A model generated the notes under the pieces. It worked only from the letters and a program-made list of their open reading frames with translations, ran no database searches and was not told the DNA's origin. DNA of 64,000 nucleotides from Lachnospiraceae bacterium (GTDB lineage: Bacteria > Bacillota > Clostridia > Lachnospirales > Lachnospiraceae): NCBI GenBank assembly GCA_017465845.1, contig JAFTVH010000002.1, positions 1 through 64,000 on the forward strand, given 5' to 3'. This document shows, in pieces, positions 18,895-28,458 of the stretch (position 1 is its first letter; each line of letters begins with the position of its first letter). Position numbers and translations under genes: made by a program.

Positions 18895-20088
18895 TTATTT
18901 TCTATAATAATCTACCACTTTCTCCACCGCATGAATGACATCCTTTACGTCCTCATCCTTAAGAGAATAATACAACGGAAGGCTCATACACTGCATGTAA
19001 TAGTGCTCCGCATTGGGGCAAAGCCCCTTAGCATACCCAAGCTTCTCATAATGGGAATGCCAGTACACCGGTATATAATGAACCTGGGAATAAATATTTT
19101 CCCCACGCAATGCATCGAAAAATTCTCTGCGCGTACAGGTAAGCTTCTCACCATCAAGCTGCAGGATATACAGATGTCTGGTGGTATCAGACTCCGGTAT
19201 CTCTTTTTGAACCTTCAATTCCGGAATCTTTGAGAAAGCCTCGTCGTACATTTTCACGATTTCTTTCCTGCGCTTTGAGAAAGCTTCCAGCTTCTTTAAC
19301 TGGCTCATCAACAGAGCCGCCTGAAATTCCGTCATACGATAATTATAACCAAGATTCACTTGTTCATAATACCAGGGGTCATCTGTAGGATGAACCATCT
19401 GGCTGCGGTCTCTTGTAATACCGTGTGCATGAGCCAGCACAAGCTTCTGATACAGGACAGGATCATTGGTGGTTACTGCACCGCCTTCACCGGCAGTTAT
19501 AGTCTTTACGGGATGAAAGCTGAACGTGGTCATATCTGCAATGCTGCCGATCGGCTGTCCGTTATACTTGGTACCGATGGAATGTGCAGCATCTTCGATC
19601 AGAATCAGATTATGCTCTTTACAGATGGCGCGGATTTCATCCAGCTCCACAGCCTGGCCTGTAAAATCTACAGCAACAACCGCCTTAGTCTTATCTGTGA
19701 TACACTTTCTGATAGAATCCGGGTCAATATTATAAGTATCCGGATTAATATCGGCAAATACAGGACGCGCACCGCAGTAAAGCGCGCAGTTGGCAGAAGC
19801 TGCGAATGTAATGGGAGTCGTAATCACCTCGTCCCCTTCTTTGATGCCGGCTGCCATGGCGGCAATGTGCAGGGCAGCAGTACCGTTAGAGACTGCCACA
19901 CAATATTTTGCTCCGGTCACTTCACACAGCATTTCCTCTAACTGTGTAATACGGGGACCGCAGGTCAGATAGTCACTTCTTAATGTGTCGGCTACAGCCT
20001 GAATATCCTCCTCATCAATGTATTGTCTCCCGTAGCTTAAGGGAGTTGTTCTGACAGGTGTTCCGCCAAAGATAGCTAATTGTTCCAT
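18895..20088 (-). CDS. pseC: UDP-4-amino-4,6-dideoxy-N-acetyl-beta-L-altrosamine transaminase
   Basis: A PLP aminotransferase of 397 residues, second step of CMP-pseudaminic acid synthesis: it aminates the 4-keto sugar made by PseB. The match to PseC is strong in LSYGRQYIDEEDIQAV, SNGTAALHIA, TPITFAASANCALYCGA, IEDAAHSIG, SFHPVKTITAGEGGAVTTN (Lys195 as Schiff base) and WYYEQVNLGYNYRMTEFQ. The start was set at ATG 20088 because GGAG sits 10 bases upstream; GTG at 20097 is in frame but too close to it. It is the only minus-strand gene in the window and has its own promoter. PseB, normally adjacent, is absent here. Confidence 0.85.
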   Translation of the reverse strand: MEQLAIFGGTPVRTTPLSYGRQYIDEEDIQAVADTLRSDYLTCGPRITQLEEMLCEVTGAKYCVAVSNGTAALHIAAMAAGIKEGDEVITTPITFAASANCALYCGARPVFADINPDTYNIDPDSIRKCITDKTKAVVAVDFTGQAVELDEIRAICKEHNLILIEDAAHSIGTKYNGQPIGSIADMTTFSFHPVKTITAGEGGAVTTNDPVLYQKLVLAHAHGITRDRSQMVHPTDDPWYYEQVNLGYNYRMTEFQAALLMSQLKKLEAFSKRRKEIVKMYDEAFSKIPELKVQKEIPESDTTRHLYILQLDGEKLTCTRREFFDALRGENIYSQVHYIPVYWHSHYEKLGYAKGLCPNAEHYYMQCMSLPLYYSLKDEDVKDVIHAVEKVVDYYRK

Positions 20089-20180
20089 TTGATTCACACT
20101 CCATTCGTTTTAATGCACCGGATATTTTGTATAAGATCCGAAGCGGCCCTTTTAAAGTTTCAATGCCGAGAACTGTTATC

Positions 20181-20209
20181 AGTATATCACACGGATTGCA
20201 AAGAAGCAA
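20181..20209 (-). promoter_or_regulatory. Putative sigma-A promoter for pseC
   Basis: On the minus strand TTGCTT (20209-20204) and TATACT (20186-20181) are separated by 17 bases. Transcription would start near 20174, giving a leader of about 80 bases before the pseC ATG. It lies back to back with the plus-strand promoter at 20221-20249. Confidence 0.55.
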
Positions 20210-20220
20210 TGGCGTTTAAC

Positions 20221-20249
20221 TTTACAAGAATGGGGTATTATGCTAAAAT
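20221..20249 (+). promoter_or_regulatory. Putative extended -10 promoter for the 20.3-32.5 kb operon
   Basis: TTTACA (20221-20226), a 17-base spacer, then TAAAAT (20244-20249) preceded by TG at 20241-20242. The predicted start point is near 20256. This is downstream of the ATG at 20240, so that codon cannot be the start used from this promoter. Confidence 0.6.
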
Positions 20250-20281
20250 GTAAACAAAATCAGGTTAAAAAGGTAAATGCC

Positions 20282-22543
20282 ATGTTGATACAGAAAATGC
20301 GTGAATTGAAGGTGTGGAAAAGAAGACCATTTGTTATATTTACGGTCATTTTTTTTCTGTGCCTTCTTTTTTTGGGAATAAGAATTGCAAAGCCCTGCCG
20401 GGAATACCTCTATGACGGAAGCGTTTCGTTTACTGCGGATGCGGAAGCCGGGCAGTATGCGGTCTATCAGGGAATCAGTCTGCCCATCGGTGTATACCGG
20501 ATTGAATTGGATTATGAGACAGATACTGATCTGGTGGCTTTGTGTAATGTAAAAGACGGTACCGTTTTTTCGGGTGGTCTGCTTTGTAACGGTGAGCACA
20601 TGTACAGTGCGCTGAGGCAGACAGGATATCATATGTGGTTGTACGAGGGGACGGAAAGTCTGCAGGTCGTGATTGAATACGGCGGAACCGGTAATCTGAC
20701 AACCGGAAGTCTTCACATTACAGAAACCAATCAGTTATGGACCATGCTTCTTACGATCATACTTTTTCTGGGAGCAGTTGTTTATGCCGGCATGATATTT
20801 TATTATTATGATAAGCGATATGCAGTTGCAGAAGAGAAGAAGCATATCTTCTTCTGTGTAACGGTGATCTGCTTGATCGCATCCATACCGTATGTATGCG
20901 GATACAGTATCACCGGTGCAGACCTGACCTATCATCTTCAGAGAATCGAAGGGGTAAAGGACGGGCTTCTTAGCGGGCATTTCCCTGTAAGGCTGGAGCC
21001 CAGATGGGTGTATGATCATGGGTATGCCAATGGAATCTTTTATTGCAATGCCTTATTATATTTTCCGGCGCTGCTGCGTATGCTGGGATTTACGATCACT
21101 GCCGGCTACAACATCTATTGTATCAGTTTGAATATTGCCACTGCATGGATTTCCTATTATTGCTTCAGCAGGATGTTCGGGAAGCATCATATCGGAATCG
21201 TCTGCAGCGGACTGTATACGTTGTCCATTTTCAGGATTTATAAGCTGACCATCACCGGTGCTACGGGAGAGGGCAGCGCAGTTACCTTCATACCTTTGGT
21301 GATCTATGGGCTGTACCGTATCTTCACAGAAGATCCGAAAGGGAAGCGGTATAAGACTGCATGGATACCTGTCATGCTGGGATATGCAGGGCTGATGCAG
21401 ACCCATGTGCTGACATGTGAGATCACGGCATTTGTTACCATTCTGTTTTGCCTTGTGTACATCAGGAAGATTTTCTGCCTGAATACTTTTATGGAGCTTG
21501 CCAAGGGTGCATCATCAGCTGCGCTTGTAAGTGCATGGTATCTTGTACCATTTCTGGATTATTATACGACACAGGATGTGCATATCAGGCATGTATCTGC
21601 CCGGACCATTCAGGACAGAGGGCTCTATTTTGCACAGCTGTTATTTCATTTCTGGGAGAACGGCCTGTACACACCCACCGGGGAGAATGGGATGCAATAT
21701 TCTCACCCTGTTGGTATAGGTATGGTATTGGTCATCGCCCTGGGACTCTTTTTGATCCTCTGGTTTTCAGGTGCATTTCGCAAACTGAAGGACGGAAGGT
21801 TAAGGTTTGATAAAATAACAGCACTTACGGGTGTGATGCTATTACTTATGAGCCTGAATATCTTTCCATGGGACAGAATTCAGTCACTGAATGCTGTGAC
21901 TGCATCTCTGGTGAGCAGTCTGCAGTTCCCGAACAGGTTCCTTGGATGGGGAACGGTGTGTCTGGTTATGATATTCGGTTTTTGTCTGTGGTATTTTGAT
22001 CAGAACCATAAAAAGGGATATTGGATCATGACGGCAGTGGCCGTGATCGGTATTACCACCTCCGGCATGTACCTTTTGGATTATGTAAACAGCGATCAGA
22101 ATTATTATAAGCTTTATAATGAAGAGGGAATGGGCTTTGGCTATGTTTCCGGAGCAGAGTATCTGATTGAAGGTACTGATATTGAGCAGCTGACGTTTGC
22201 AGATGCAGTGGCCGGTAACGGTATTGAGATCAAGGGCTATGAGAAAGGATACCTGCAGGGGGAACTGGCATGCGAGAACCTTACAGATACAGAGAGCTAT
22301 GTAGATATTCCCCTGCTTTTATATAAGGGATATGAGGCGGTGGACGCATCTACTGGGCAGGAAATGGAACTTTGTGCCGGTGAGAACAATGTGATTCGTG
22401 TAATGATTCCGGCAGGTTATGCGGGAACTGTGCAGGTAAGCTTTGAAAGTCCTGTCTATTGGAGAATCAGTGAACTGATCAGTGCGTTGACGATAATCGC
22501 ATTGTCAGTGACGGGGCTGAGTTATCGGAGGAAAAAGGCATGA
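20282..22543 (+). CDS. Large polytopic membrane protein, GT-C-like (YfhO/PTPS-related type)
   Basis: A protein of 753 residues from ATG 20282, with AAAAAGG 8 bases upstream. An in-frame ATG at 20240 falls inside the -10 element of the promoter and was rejected. After TM1 there is an outer domain of about 130 residues, likely beta-rich. A second helix is followed by TGADLTYHLQRIEG (about residues 212-225), then GIFYCNALLYFPALLRMLG and ten or so helices, and a second outer domain at the C-terminus. The pattern fits large GT-C-like membrane proteins. It is paralogous to the next two genes (RIYKLTITGATGEGSA... here; RGDVGEY in the next one). Confidence 0.6.
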   Translation: MLIQKMRELKVWKRRPFVIFTVIFFLCLLFLGIRIAKPCREYLYDGSVSFTADAEAGQYAVYQGISLPIGVYRIELDYETDTDLVALCNVKDGTVFSGGLLCNGEHMYSALRQTGYHMWLYEGTESLQVVIEYGGTGNLTTGSLHITETNQLWTMLLTIILFLGAVVYAGMIFYYYDKRYAVAEEKKHIFFCVTVICLIASIPYVCGYSITGADLTYHLQRIEGVKDGLLSGHFPVRLEPRWVYDHGYANGIFYCNALLYFPALLRMLGFTITAGYNIYCISLNIATAWISYYCFSRMFGKHHIGIVCSGLYTLSIFRIYKLTITGATGEGSAVTFIPLVIYGLYRIFTEDPKGKRYKTAWIPVMLGYAGLMQTHVLTCEITAFVTILFCLVYIRKIFCLNTFMELAKGASSAALVSAWYLVPFLDYYTTQDVHIRHVSARTIQDRGLYFAQLLFHFWENGLYTPTGENGMQYSHPVGIGMVLVIALGLFLILWFSGAFRKLKDGRLRFDKITALTGVMLLLMSLNIFPWDRIQSLNAVTASLVSSLQFPNRFLGWGTVCLVMIFGFCLWYFDQNHKKGYWIMTAVAVIGITTSGMYLLDYVNSDQNYYKLYNEEGMGFGYVSGAEYLIEGTDIEQLTFADAVAGNGIEIKGYEKGYLQGELACENLTDTESYVDIPLLLYKGYEAVDASTGQEMELCAGENNVIRVMIPAGYAGTVQVSFESPVYWRISELISALTIIALSVTGLSYRRKKA

Positions 22544-23976
22544 TGAGAAAAGGATGCAATGGTTTCCGGATATTGCTTGCGGTGGAGCTTCTTATCGTGC
22601 TGTTCCTGTTTGCAGCAGGATTTGGAGAGGAAGAAGTTGTCTGTTCCATTGACAGAAGCACGATGCAGAGCGGAGTCATACGTACAGAAGAGTATGTGGA
22701 GTACGACAGTGACAGAATGACATTAACACCCGGTGTTTATCGCATCAGGGTACAGAGTGCTCTTGAGGATGGTCAAAGTATATATGTGGAAATGAAATGT
22801 GACACATCCTACTTTAATGCGCTGCGCGGTAATGGGCTGACTATTCAGGCGGGCAGCGACACAATTGAATTTGATGTCTATGTGCTGGATACGGTATCAT
22901 CGGCCTATGTTCAGAACGTCTTTTATGGGACGGACACAGGTGCGCTGGTGATGCTTTCAGTGTATAAGACGAGTCTGGGCAGCAGGATACTGGCTTTTCT
23001 TTTGATGCTTGTATTTGCGGCTGTTGATTTTATGGTGTACTTTAGAAAGCGGATACTGGAGGGAAAGGTTACGGATAAGCAGCAGGTGGTGTTCTGGACC
23101 ATGGCTGCCGGCATTCTGCTGGCTTACTTGCCCTATCTGACGGATTATTTCTTCTTTGGGAAGGATACGATCTCGTATCTGCAGCAGATCGCTGCGATCA
23201 AGGATTCCCTTGTACAGGGAACATGGCTGCAGGAACAGGGATTGACCGGTTTTCTGGCATCCGGAGAACTGTATCTGCTGATTCCGGCGCTGTTTCAGCT
23301 GATTGGCTTATCCATCATGAATGCGTACAAACTGTTCGTACTGTGTGTGATGATTGTGACGGCGCTTATTGCCTACTATTTCCTGAAAAAATGTGTGAAA
23401 GAGGAGTATGCGGCATTGTCGGGCAGTATGCTCTATCTTTTGATGCCATATCATATAAAAGGGATCTACAGCAGAGGGGATGTGGGCGAATATGTGGCAA
23501 TGTGCTTTCTTCCTGTTGTCTGCTGCGGAATCTATCTGCTGATCATGGAAGATACCGCATCCAAAGACTTTGCAAAATATAAATGGTATACAATTGGCGG
23601 GCTGGCAGCGCTTTTATTGTGTGAGCCGGTTTCAGCGGGAGCGGTGGCTGTAGTACTTGTTTCGCTGCTTGCGGCAGTTCTTTTACGGCAGCTGACAGAA
23701 AAATATGGAAACAGAGCCTGGGTGACAGTCGGTGCGGCAGCTATCATGGGGCTTCTTTGGGTAGTCAGGCTGGTCAACCGAATCGTATTTGAAGCAACTG
23801 CCGTTTACTTATATGATATTAAAAATCTGGGAACAGCCGCAGCGGAAAGCAGGGAAACGATTGGCTATCAAAAGCCTGTAATCGCTTTTCTGATTAGCAT
23901 TGCTGCGATATTGGGAATCAATTTGTATCGGAAGAAGAGGAGACAGGATGGAAATCAAAATAGAAGCGAAAACTAA
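22540..23976 (+). CDS. Polytopic membrane protein, GT-C-like, paralogue of the preceding gene
   Basis: A protein of 478 residues that starts inside the stop codon of the preceding gene (ATGA overlap). It repeats that gene's plan in shorter form: TM1, an outer domain of about 120 residues, a helix, then GKDTISYLQQIAAIKDSL (about residues 208-225) in place of GADLTYHLQR, then SRGDVGEYVAMCFLP. It lacks the long C-terminal outer domain. No specific function is known. It overlaps the next gene by 29 bases. Confidence 0.55.
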   Translation: MMRKGCNGFRILLAVELLIVLFLFAAGFGEEEVVCSIDRSTMQSGVIRTEEYVEYDSDRMTLTPGVYRIRVQSALEDGQSIYVEMKCDTSYFNALRGNGLTIQAGSDTIEFDVYVLDTVSSAYVQNVFYGTDTGALVMLSVYKTSLGSRILAFLLMLVFAAVDFMVYFRKRILEGKVTDKQQVVFWTMAAGILLAYLPYLTDYFFFGKDTISYLQQIAAIKDSLVQGTWLQEQGLTGFLASGELYLLIPALFQLIGLSIMNAYKLFVLCVMIVTALIAYYFLKKCVKEEYAALSGSMLYLLMPYHIKGIYSRGDVGEYVAMCFLPVVCCGIYLLIMEDTASKDFAKYKWYTIGGLAALLLCEPVSAGAVAVVLVSLLAAVLLRQLTEKYGNRAWVTVGAAAIMGLLWVVRLVNRIVFEATAVYLYDIKNLGTAAAESRETIGYQKPVIAFLISIAAILGINLYRKKRRQDGNQNRSEN

Positions 23977-24982
23977 AAGATATCTATATTGGATTCTGTG
24001 CGCGCTGACACTGGCAGCAGTCCTCCCGGGTATCTTTCAGAGGAATGAAGCTATGGAAGTTGCTTTGCGCATCGTGCTCTTTATGATTCAGGCGGGAACG
24101 TTGCTGACTTCCGTCCTGTGCTTCCAAAGAATCTTTGAGGAGGCAGAGACGAGACTGCCGGCTTACTTTGGGGTGCTGTTATATATGACTTGTCCTTACA
24201 GGATTTACGTTTGCTATGAATTGGCGGATGTGGAGAGGGCAGCAGCATGGATGATGTTACCGCTATATGTCCTGGCACTTATGGGAATCGTGCGGAAGCG
24301 CAGTTTGACCAATATAGTATTTGCCGGGACGGTAGTGGCAGCAATTGGTTATGAAGACACTATGTTGTTTGTCTTTGTGCTGGGACTGACTTTAATTGCT
24401 GCAGTGGTTTTGAGAAAACCATGGTTCTTTCTTTCAGCGGCGTTTGGGGTAGTGCTGGGACTGCCGATTATCTATGTGCTTGTTGCGATCCTGTTTCAGG
24501 GTGCCTTCTATGATCTTGGATTTTCTGCAAAGTCGGTCATGGGAAGCGGTTACCGGTTTGGAGAATATTTTCAGTCTTTTGCTTACAGGGAAGGGCATCC
24601 GGGAATGGGGCTCGGAATGCTTGTATGCCTTCTGACCGGAGCGTGGCTCGCATTTGTAAAGGGAGTAAAAGAAGAGCATAAAATCTGCAGATTTTTCGGT
24701 GTGACAGCTGTTGTTCTGACGGTGCTGTCCTTTTATCTTTTTCCGTGGGATGTCATTCAGAGACTGGGAGAATGGGCTCTCATATTTGTAACGTTGATAG
24801 ATACTCCTGCCATTTTCTTTGGATTGGCGCTGGCTTGTCTATGCGTGCCGGCAGCCTGTGCCATGGACAGGATCAGCAAAGCAGAAAATAAGCTGATTGC
24901 GGTAGGGGTGCCTGTGACGGTGATTTTGGCCTGCCTGGGTGTATGCATTTATCAGTGCGGCAGGATAAGCGGAGGAGTATAA
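23948..24982 (+). CDS. Polytopic membrane protein, N-terminally short paralogue of the two preceding genes
   Basis: A protein of 344 residues from ATG 23948, with GGAG just upstream. It lacks the outer domain and the acidic loop of its two upstream neighbours, and begins at the equivalent of their middle helices. The block CPYRIYVCYELADVERAAAWMMLPL matches MPYHIKGIYSRGDVGEYVAMCFLP next door. Without the acidic loop it may be catalytically inactive, a partner of the neighbour's product, or a remnant of a once longer gene. Expression seems intact, with good RBS and no internal stop. Confidence 0.5.
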   Translation: MEIKIEAKTKRYLYWILCALTLAAVLPGIFQRNEAMEVALRIVLFMIQAGTLLTSVLCFQRIFEEAETRLPAYFGVLLYMTCPYRIYVCYELADVERAAAWMMLPLYVLALMGIVRKRSLTNIVFAGTVVAAIGYEDTMLFVFVLGLTLIAAVVLRKPWFFLSAAFGVVLGLPIIYVLVAILFQGAFYDLGFSAKSVMGSGYRFGEYFQSFAYREGHPGMGLGMLVCLLTGAWLAFVKGVKEEHKICRFFGVTAVVLTVLSFYLFPWDVIQRLGEWALIFVTLIDTPAIFFGLALACLCVPAACAMDRISKAENKLIAVGVPVTVILACLGVCIYQCGRISGGV

Positions 24983-24995
24983 GGAGTAAGGAGAT

Positions 24996-26963
24996 ATGAT
25001 TCGAAAATATTGGGGAAAAGCAGTTATTTTTATGATACTTAGCATACTGCTTGAAGTAGTAGTGTGGAATCATAGGGCATGGTTTTCTGTGGGGGCTTCT
25101 AACCAGCCTCTGGAATATACAAGAGAGGGGAACTCCTTTTACGGTACAGGGATGAGCGGAGATCCCGGCTACCTTTATATAGGTGTAGACAGCTATACAG
25201 CAGAAGGAGTCACGGTACCGGTCACAATTTCAATCATGATTCAGGACGAAGGGAATTCTCAGTATTATGAGCTCCCTCAGGTGACGATTTATCCGCCGGT
25301 GGAAAAAAGTAAGTATTTGAGTATCCACAGTTATGGCGCTGTAGAGGGAATGCAGATTGTTCTGACGCCCGTCTCTGATGCTGATATACAAGTAACAGAG
25401 ATGATATATGATGCCAAAGTGCCATGTTTCTTTTCGGTTGTGAGAATCGCTGCCGTATTTGGCTTATTGTGTCTGGTATGGTGTCTGAGGCCATCATCGG
25501 GAATTTATGCATGGAACTGGTCAAAAGGACAGAAGCGTCTGGCGGTGAGTTTTCTGATTATGGCAAATACCATTCTTTTCCTTTTTTTAGTCAGAAGCAA
25601 CCCGGCATTTTTGAATCCTGTCTGGCCGTATCATGAGCAGTATCATCAGTTGGCAGTATCCCTCAGTCAGGGGAAAGTTTCCATTGATGTGGGAAGCCGG
25701 GAAATGATAACGGCGCTGGAAGCTTTGGAGAATCCCTATGATTACTGCGAACGGCAGAGCGTGTCCAATGTGGGCAATGTATGGGATACCTGTTACTATC
25801 AGGGGAAGTTTTATGTATATTTCGGAATTGTACCTGTATTAGTGTTCTATCTGCCTTATTATGTGATTTTTGGAGGTACGTTTCCTACCTGGATGGGGGT
25901 ATTCCTTTCGGGAGTGGGCATTGTAAGCGGTATGTTTTATTTATTGGCGCAGATCCGCAAAAGGTGGTTTCCACAGACACCTTACAGCTGTTATTTGCTG
26001 CTTTCTGTGATAGGCGGCAACAGTATGAATCTGTTCTGTGCCATGCTCCATGCAGACTTTTATTATCTGCCCATACTTATGGCCTTATGTTTCAGCCTTT
26101 GGGGACTGGGGGCAATATTGTCAGCAGCAGACAGCTGGAGCCGGGGGAAACGCCATGTGATTCCCAAATTGACAGCAGGCGGATTGTGTCTCGCATTGAC
26201 TGCCGGCTGTCGTCCGCAGTTTCTGGTGGGGTCTTTCCTGATCATACCCATACTGGCTTCCTTGTTTTGGAAAGACAGGAAGACAAAGCAGGCGGCAAAA
26301 AATCTGCTGGCGCTGGCAATTCCCTATATAATCGTGGCAACAGGCCTGATGTTTTATAACTATATTCGCTTTGGTTCTATGTTTGATTTTGGTGCCAATT
26401 ATAACTTGACTACCAATGATATGACCCGGAGGGGAATGAATCCGGGAAGGCTGCCGGATGGTATTTTTATGTATTTGTTCCAGCCTGTCAGTATGAAGCT
26501 GAGTTTCCCATTTGCAGAGGTGACGTCCTTTTACTCGGATTACTTGGGAAATACAGTGAGAGACTGGACTTACGGAGGGGTGTTCTGGACCCATGCGATT
26601 ACCCTGGCAGTATTTGCGGTCGGCAGTGTCAGGAAAGAGCTTAAGCAGAAAAATCTGTACGGCTTTACCTGTTTAAGTATGGGCATGGCTTTGGTAGTTG
26701 TACTGGCTGATACGGAAATGGCGGGTATCTTAAATCGTTACTGTACAGATTTTTTGTGGCTGCTGGTGATTCCTGCCATCATTATTTTGCTGCAGTTTTT
26801 GGAAAAATACCATAATGCACCATGCAGAAAAATAATTCTGTATTTTATCCTGATTGCCGGAGCATGGGGAGTCTTTTATGAACTTGCTGTTTCGCTGCGC
26901 GGCAGCGGGGTGATAAATGATAATGCCCACAGATATTATATGATTAAATCGATTTTTCAGTAG
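24996..26963 (+). CDS. Polytopic membrane protein, GT-C-like
   Basis: A protein of 655 residues. TM1 is followed by an outer domain of about 120 residues, then TM2-3 and a loop reading WPYHEQYHQLAVSLSQGK (about 209-226), an acid-plus-aromatic site of GT-C type. Next comes NPYDYCERQS with VWDTCYYQGKFYVYFG, typical of large bacterial GT-C-like membrane proteins of unknown function, and then about ten helices. ATG with two GGAG motifs upstream. Function inferred from this pattern and from context. Confidence 0.6.
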   Translation: MIRKYWGKAVIFMILSILLEVVVWNHRAWFSVGASNQPLEYTREGNSFYGTGMSGDPGYLYIGVDSYTAEGVTVPVTISIMIQDEGNSQYYELPQVTIYPPVEKSKYLSIHSYGAVEGMQIVLTPVSDADIQVTEMIYDAKVPCFFSVVRIAAVFGLLCLVWCLRPSSGIYAWNWSKGQKRLAVSFLIMANTILFLFLVRSNPAFLNPVWPYHEQYHQLAVSLSQGKVSIDVGSREMITALEALENPYDYCERQSVSNVGNVWDTCYYQGKFYVYFGIVPVLVFYLPYYVIFGGTFPTWMGVFLSGVGIVSGMFYLLAQIRKRWFPQTPYSCYLLLSVIGGNSMNLFCAMLHADFYYLPILMALCFSLWGLGAILSAADSWSRGKRHVIPKLTAGGLCLALTAGCRPQFLVGSFLIIPILASLFWKDRKTKQAAKNLLALAIPYIIVATGLMFYNYIRFGSMFDFGANYNLTTNDMTRRGMNPGRLPDGIFMYLFQPVSMKLSFPFAEVTSFYSDYLGNTVRDWTYGGVFWTHAITLAVFAVGSVRKELKQKNLYGFTCLSMGMALVVVLADTEMAGILNRYCTDFLWLLVIPAIIILLQFLEKYHNAPCRKIILYFILIAGAWGVFYELAVSLRGSGVINDNAHRYYMIKSIFQ

Positions 26964-26977
26964 AAAAGGATAAAGAA

Positions 26978-28429
26978 ATGAAGAAAAAGCTATGTTCCTG
27001 CCACTTCTGGTGGAATGCGCTGCCTTTTGTGGGAGCGCTGGTGTGGGGGGCTTTCTGTATCAGCAATAACCTCTGGTACGATGAAGCGTATTCCGCATCC
27101 ATGGTATCCAGATCCTGGTATGATTTGATTTATATTACAGCAGTAGACGACCACTCGCCTTTTTACTACGTGCTTCTTAAAATTTTCTATCACCTGGGCG
27201 GAGGCGGTACTCATTTTCAGGTACTGAAGCTGATGTCAGTGTTATTTATGATAGGATATCTTCTGCTGGGCAAATTTTATGTAAAGAAGCTTTTTGATGA
27301 AAAGGTTTCCGTATATTTCATGTTCTTCTCGATTACCATGCCCATTATGGCTGTGCAGGCAGGAAACGTGCGGATGTATGCGGCAGCGCTGTTCTTTATG
27401 ACATTGGCAGGTCTGACTGCTTATGACCTGTATCGCGGGGCAGAGGGCGCACAGAGTAAGAAAAAGTGGTTCCTCTTTTTCTGCGCCGGTGCCTGCACGG
27501 TGTACTGTCATACGTTTGCCATGATTCAGATGGTATGGATTTACCTGTTGTTTTTGGGAGCAATTTTGATTCATAAAAAATATAAGCTGTTGAAACCGTA
27601 TTTTATCAGCGGCATCTCAGTGGCGCTGGTATTTTCTCCCTGGCTGCTTGTGACTCTTCATCAGATGCAGTTGAGAATGGCCAATGACCCGGGCTCAGCA
27701 GATTCTTTTCCTACCATTTATACCTTTATGGATTACTGTAAGGAATGGTTTTCGGCGGTAGAGACGCCCATCCCGGTGGTAATGTTCTGCGGTATGGGGA
27801 TAACCATATTCCTGGGCTATTATGCTGTGGATTGGATGCGCAGGAAAAAGAACTATGCGCCCGGAATCGGTGTGTCTGCCATTGGGCTGACAGCGCTTAC
27901 CGGAGCATTAATTTCTTATTACATCAATCCTTGTTTCCTGGGAAGATATGCATTTCCGGGTTTTGGCAGCCTGGCATTACTGTATGCGGTGGGTATGTCC
28001 AATATCGATTCGAAGAAAATCAAGACAGCAGTTATTGTGTTGGTGATAGGCAGCTTTTCCCTGCAATACCTCTCCGAACTGGAGCTGGAATTTGACCCCG
28101 GACTTGAGACCTACGAGGAATTTATAGAGGAAAACGTGGGAGAGGATGACTGTATCATCGGGCCTTACGGTCACACGATTTTTCTGAATGTGTATCATCC
28201 GGAATTGCAGTATTTCCTGTACGGGTATAAGCTGTACAGTCTGCCTTTTGTAAATACGGATGCATTTACCCAGTGGCCGCAGCTGGAGGAGCGAAGCGGG
28301 AATATCTGGTATATCTGCTTTGAGGGGGATACACCCTCCAATATGGAAGAGCGCTACGATTATGAGGAAGTATTAAGCTTCCATTATATGTACTATGATT
28401 TTGTGATTTACAAGCTGACGCATAAATAA
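26978..28429 (+). CDS. ArnT/PMT-like (GT39/GT83-type) membrane glycosyltransferase
   Basis: A protein of 483 residues with the best PMT signature in the window: LWYDEAYSASMVSRSW (about residues 32-47) carries the catalytic Asp/Glu pair in the first outer loop, followed by DDHSPFYYVLL (about 56-66) and GNVRMYAAALF. About ten helices and a C-terminal outer domain of about 110 residues follow. Such enzymes transfer sugar from a polyprenyl phosphate to a lipid, glycan or protein outside the membrane. ATG with AAAAGGA upstream, 15 bases after the previous stop. Confidence 0.75.
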   Translation: MKKKLCSCHFWWNALPFVGALVWGAFCISNNLWYDEAYSASMVSRSWYDLIYITAVDDHSPFYYVLLKIFYHLGGGGTHFQVLKLMSVLFMIGYLLLGKFYVKKLFDEKVSVYFMFFSITMPIMAVQAGNVRMYAAALFFMTLAGLTAYDLYRGAEGAQSKKKWFLFFCAGACTVYCHTFAMIQMVWIYLLFLGAILIHKKYKLLKPYFISGISVALVFSPWLLVTLHQMQLRMANDPGSADSFPTIYTFMDYCKEWFSAVETPIPVVMFCGMGITIFLGYYAVDWMRRKKNYAPGIGVSAIGLTALTGALISYYINPCFLGRYAFPGFGSLALLYAVGMSNIDSKKIKTAVIVLVIGSFSLQYLSELELEFDPGLETYEEFIEENVGEDDCIIGPYGHTIFLNVYHPELQYFLYGYKLYSLPFVNTDAFTQWPQLEERSGNIWYICFEGDTPSNMEERYDYEEVLSFHYMYYDFVIYKLTHK

Positions 28430-28458
28430 GCGTTGCTGAAACAGGAAGGATCTGGCTG

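Noticed and set aside
19360..19941. Plus-strand open frame of about 190 codons
   Set aside because: It lies antisense within pseC, shows no family features and has no RBS.
23948..24982. Frameshifted continuation of the 22540 gene
   Set aside because: It repeats a segment already present in the upstream gene rather than continuing it, and has its own RBS, so it reads as a paralogue.
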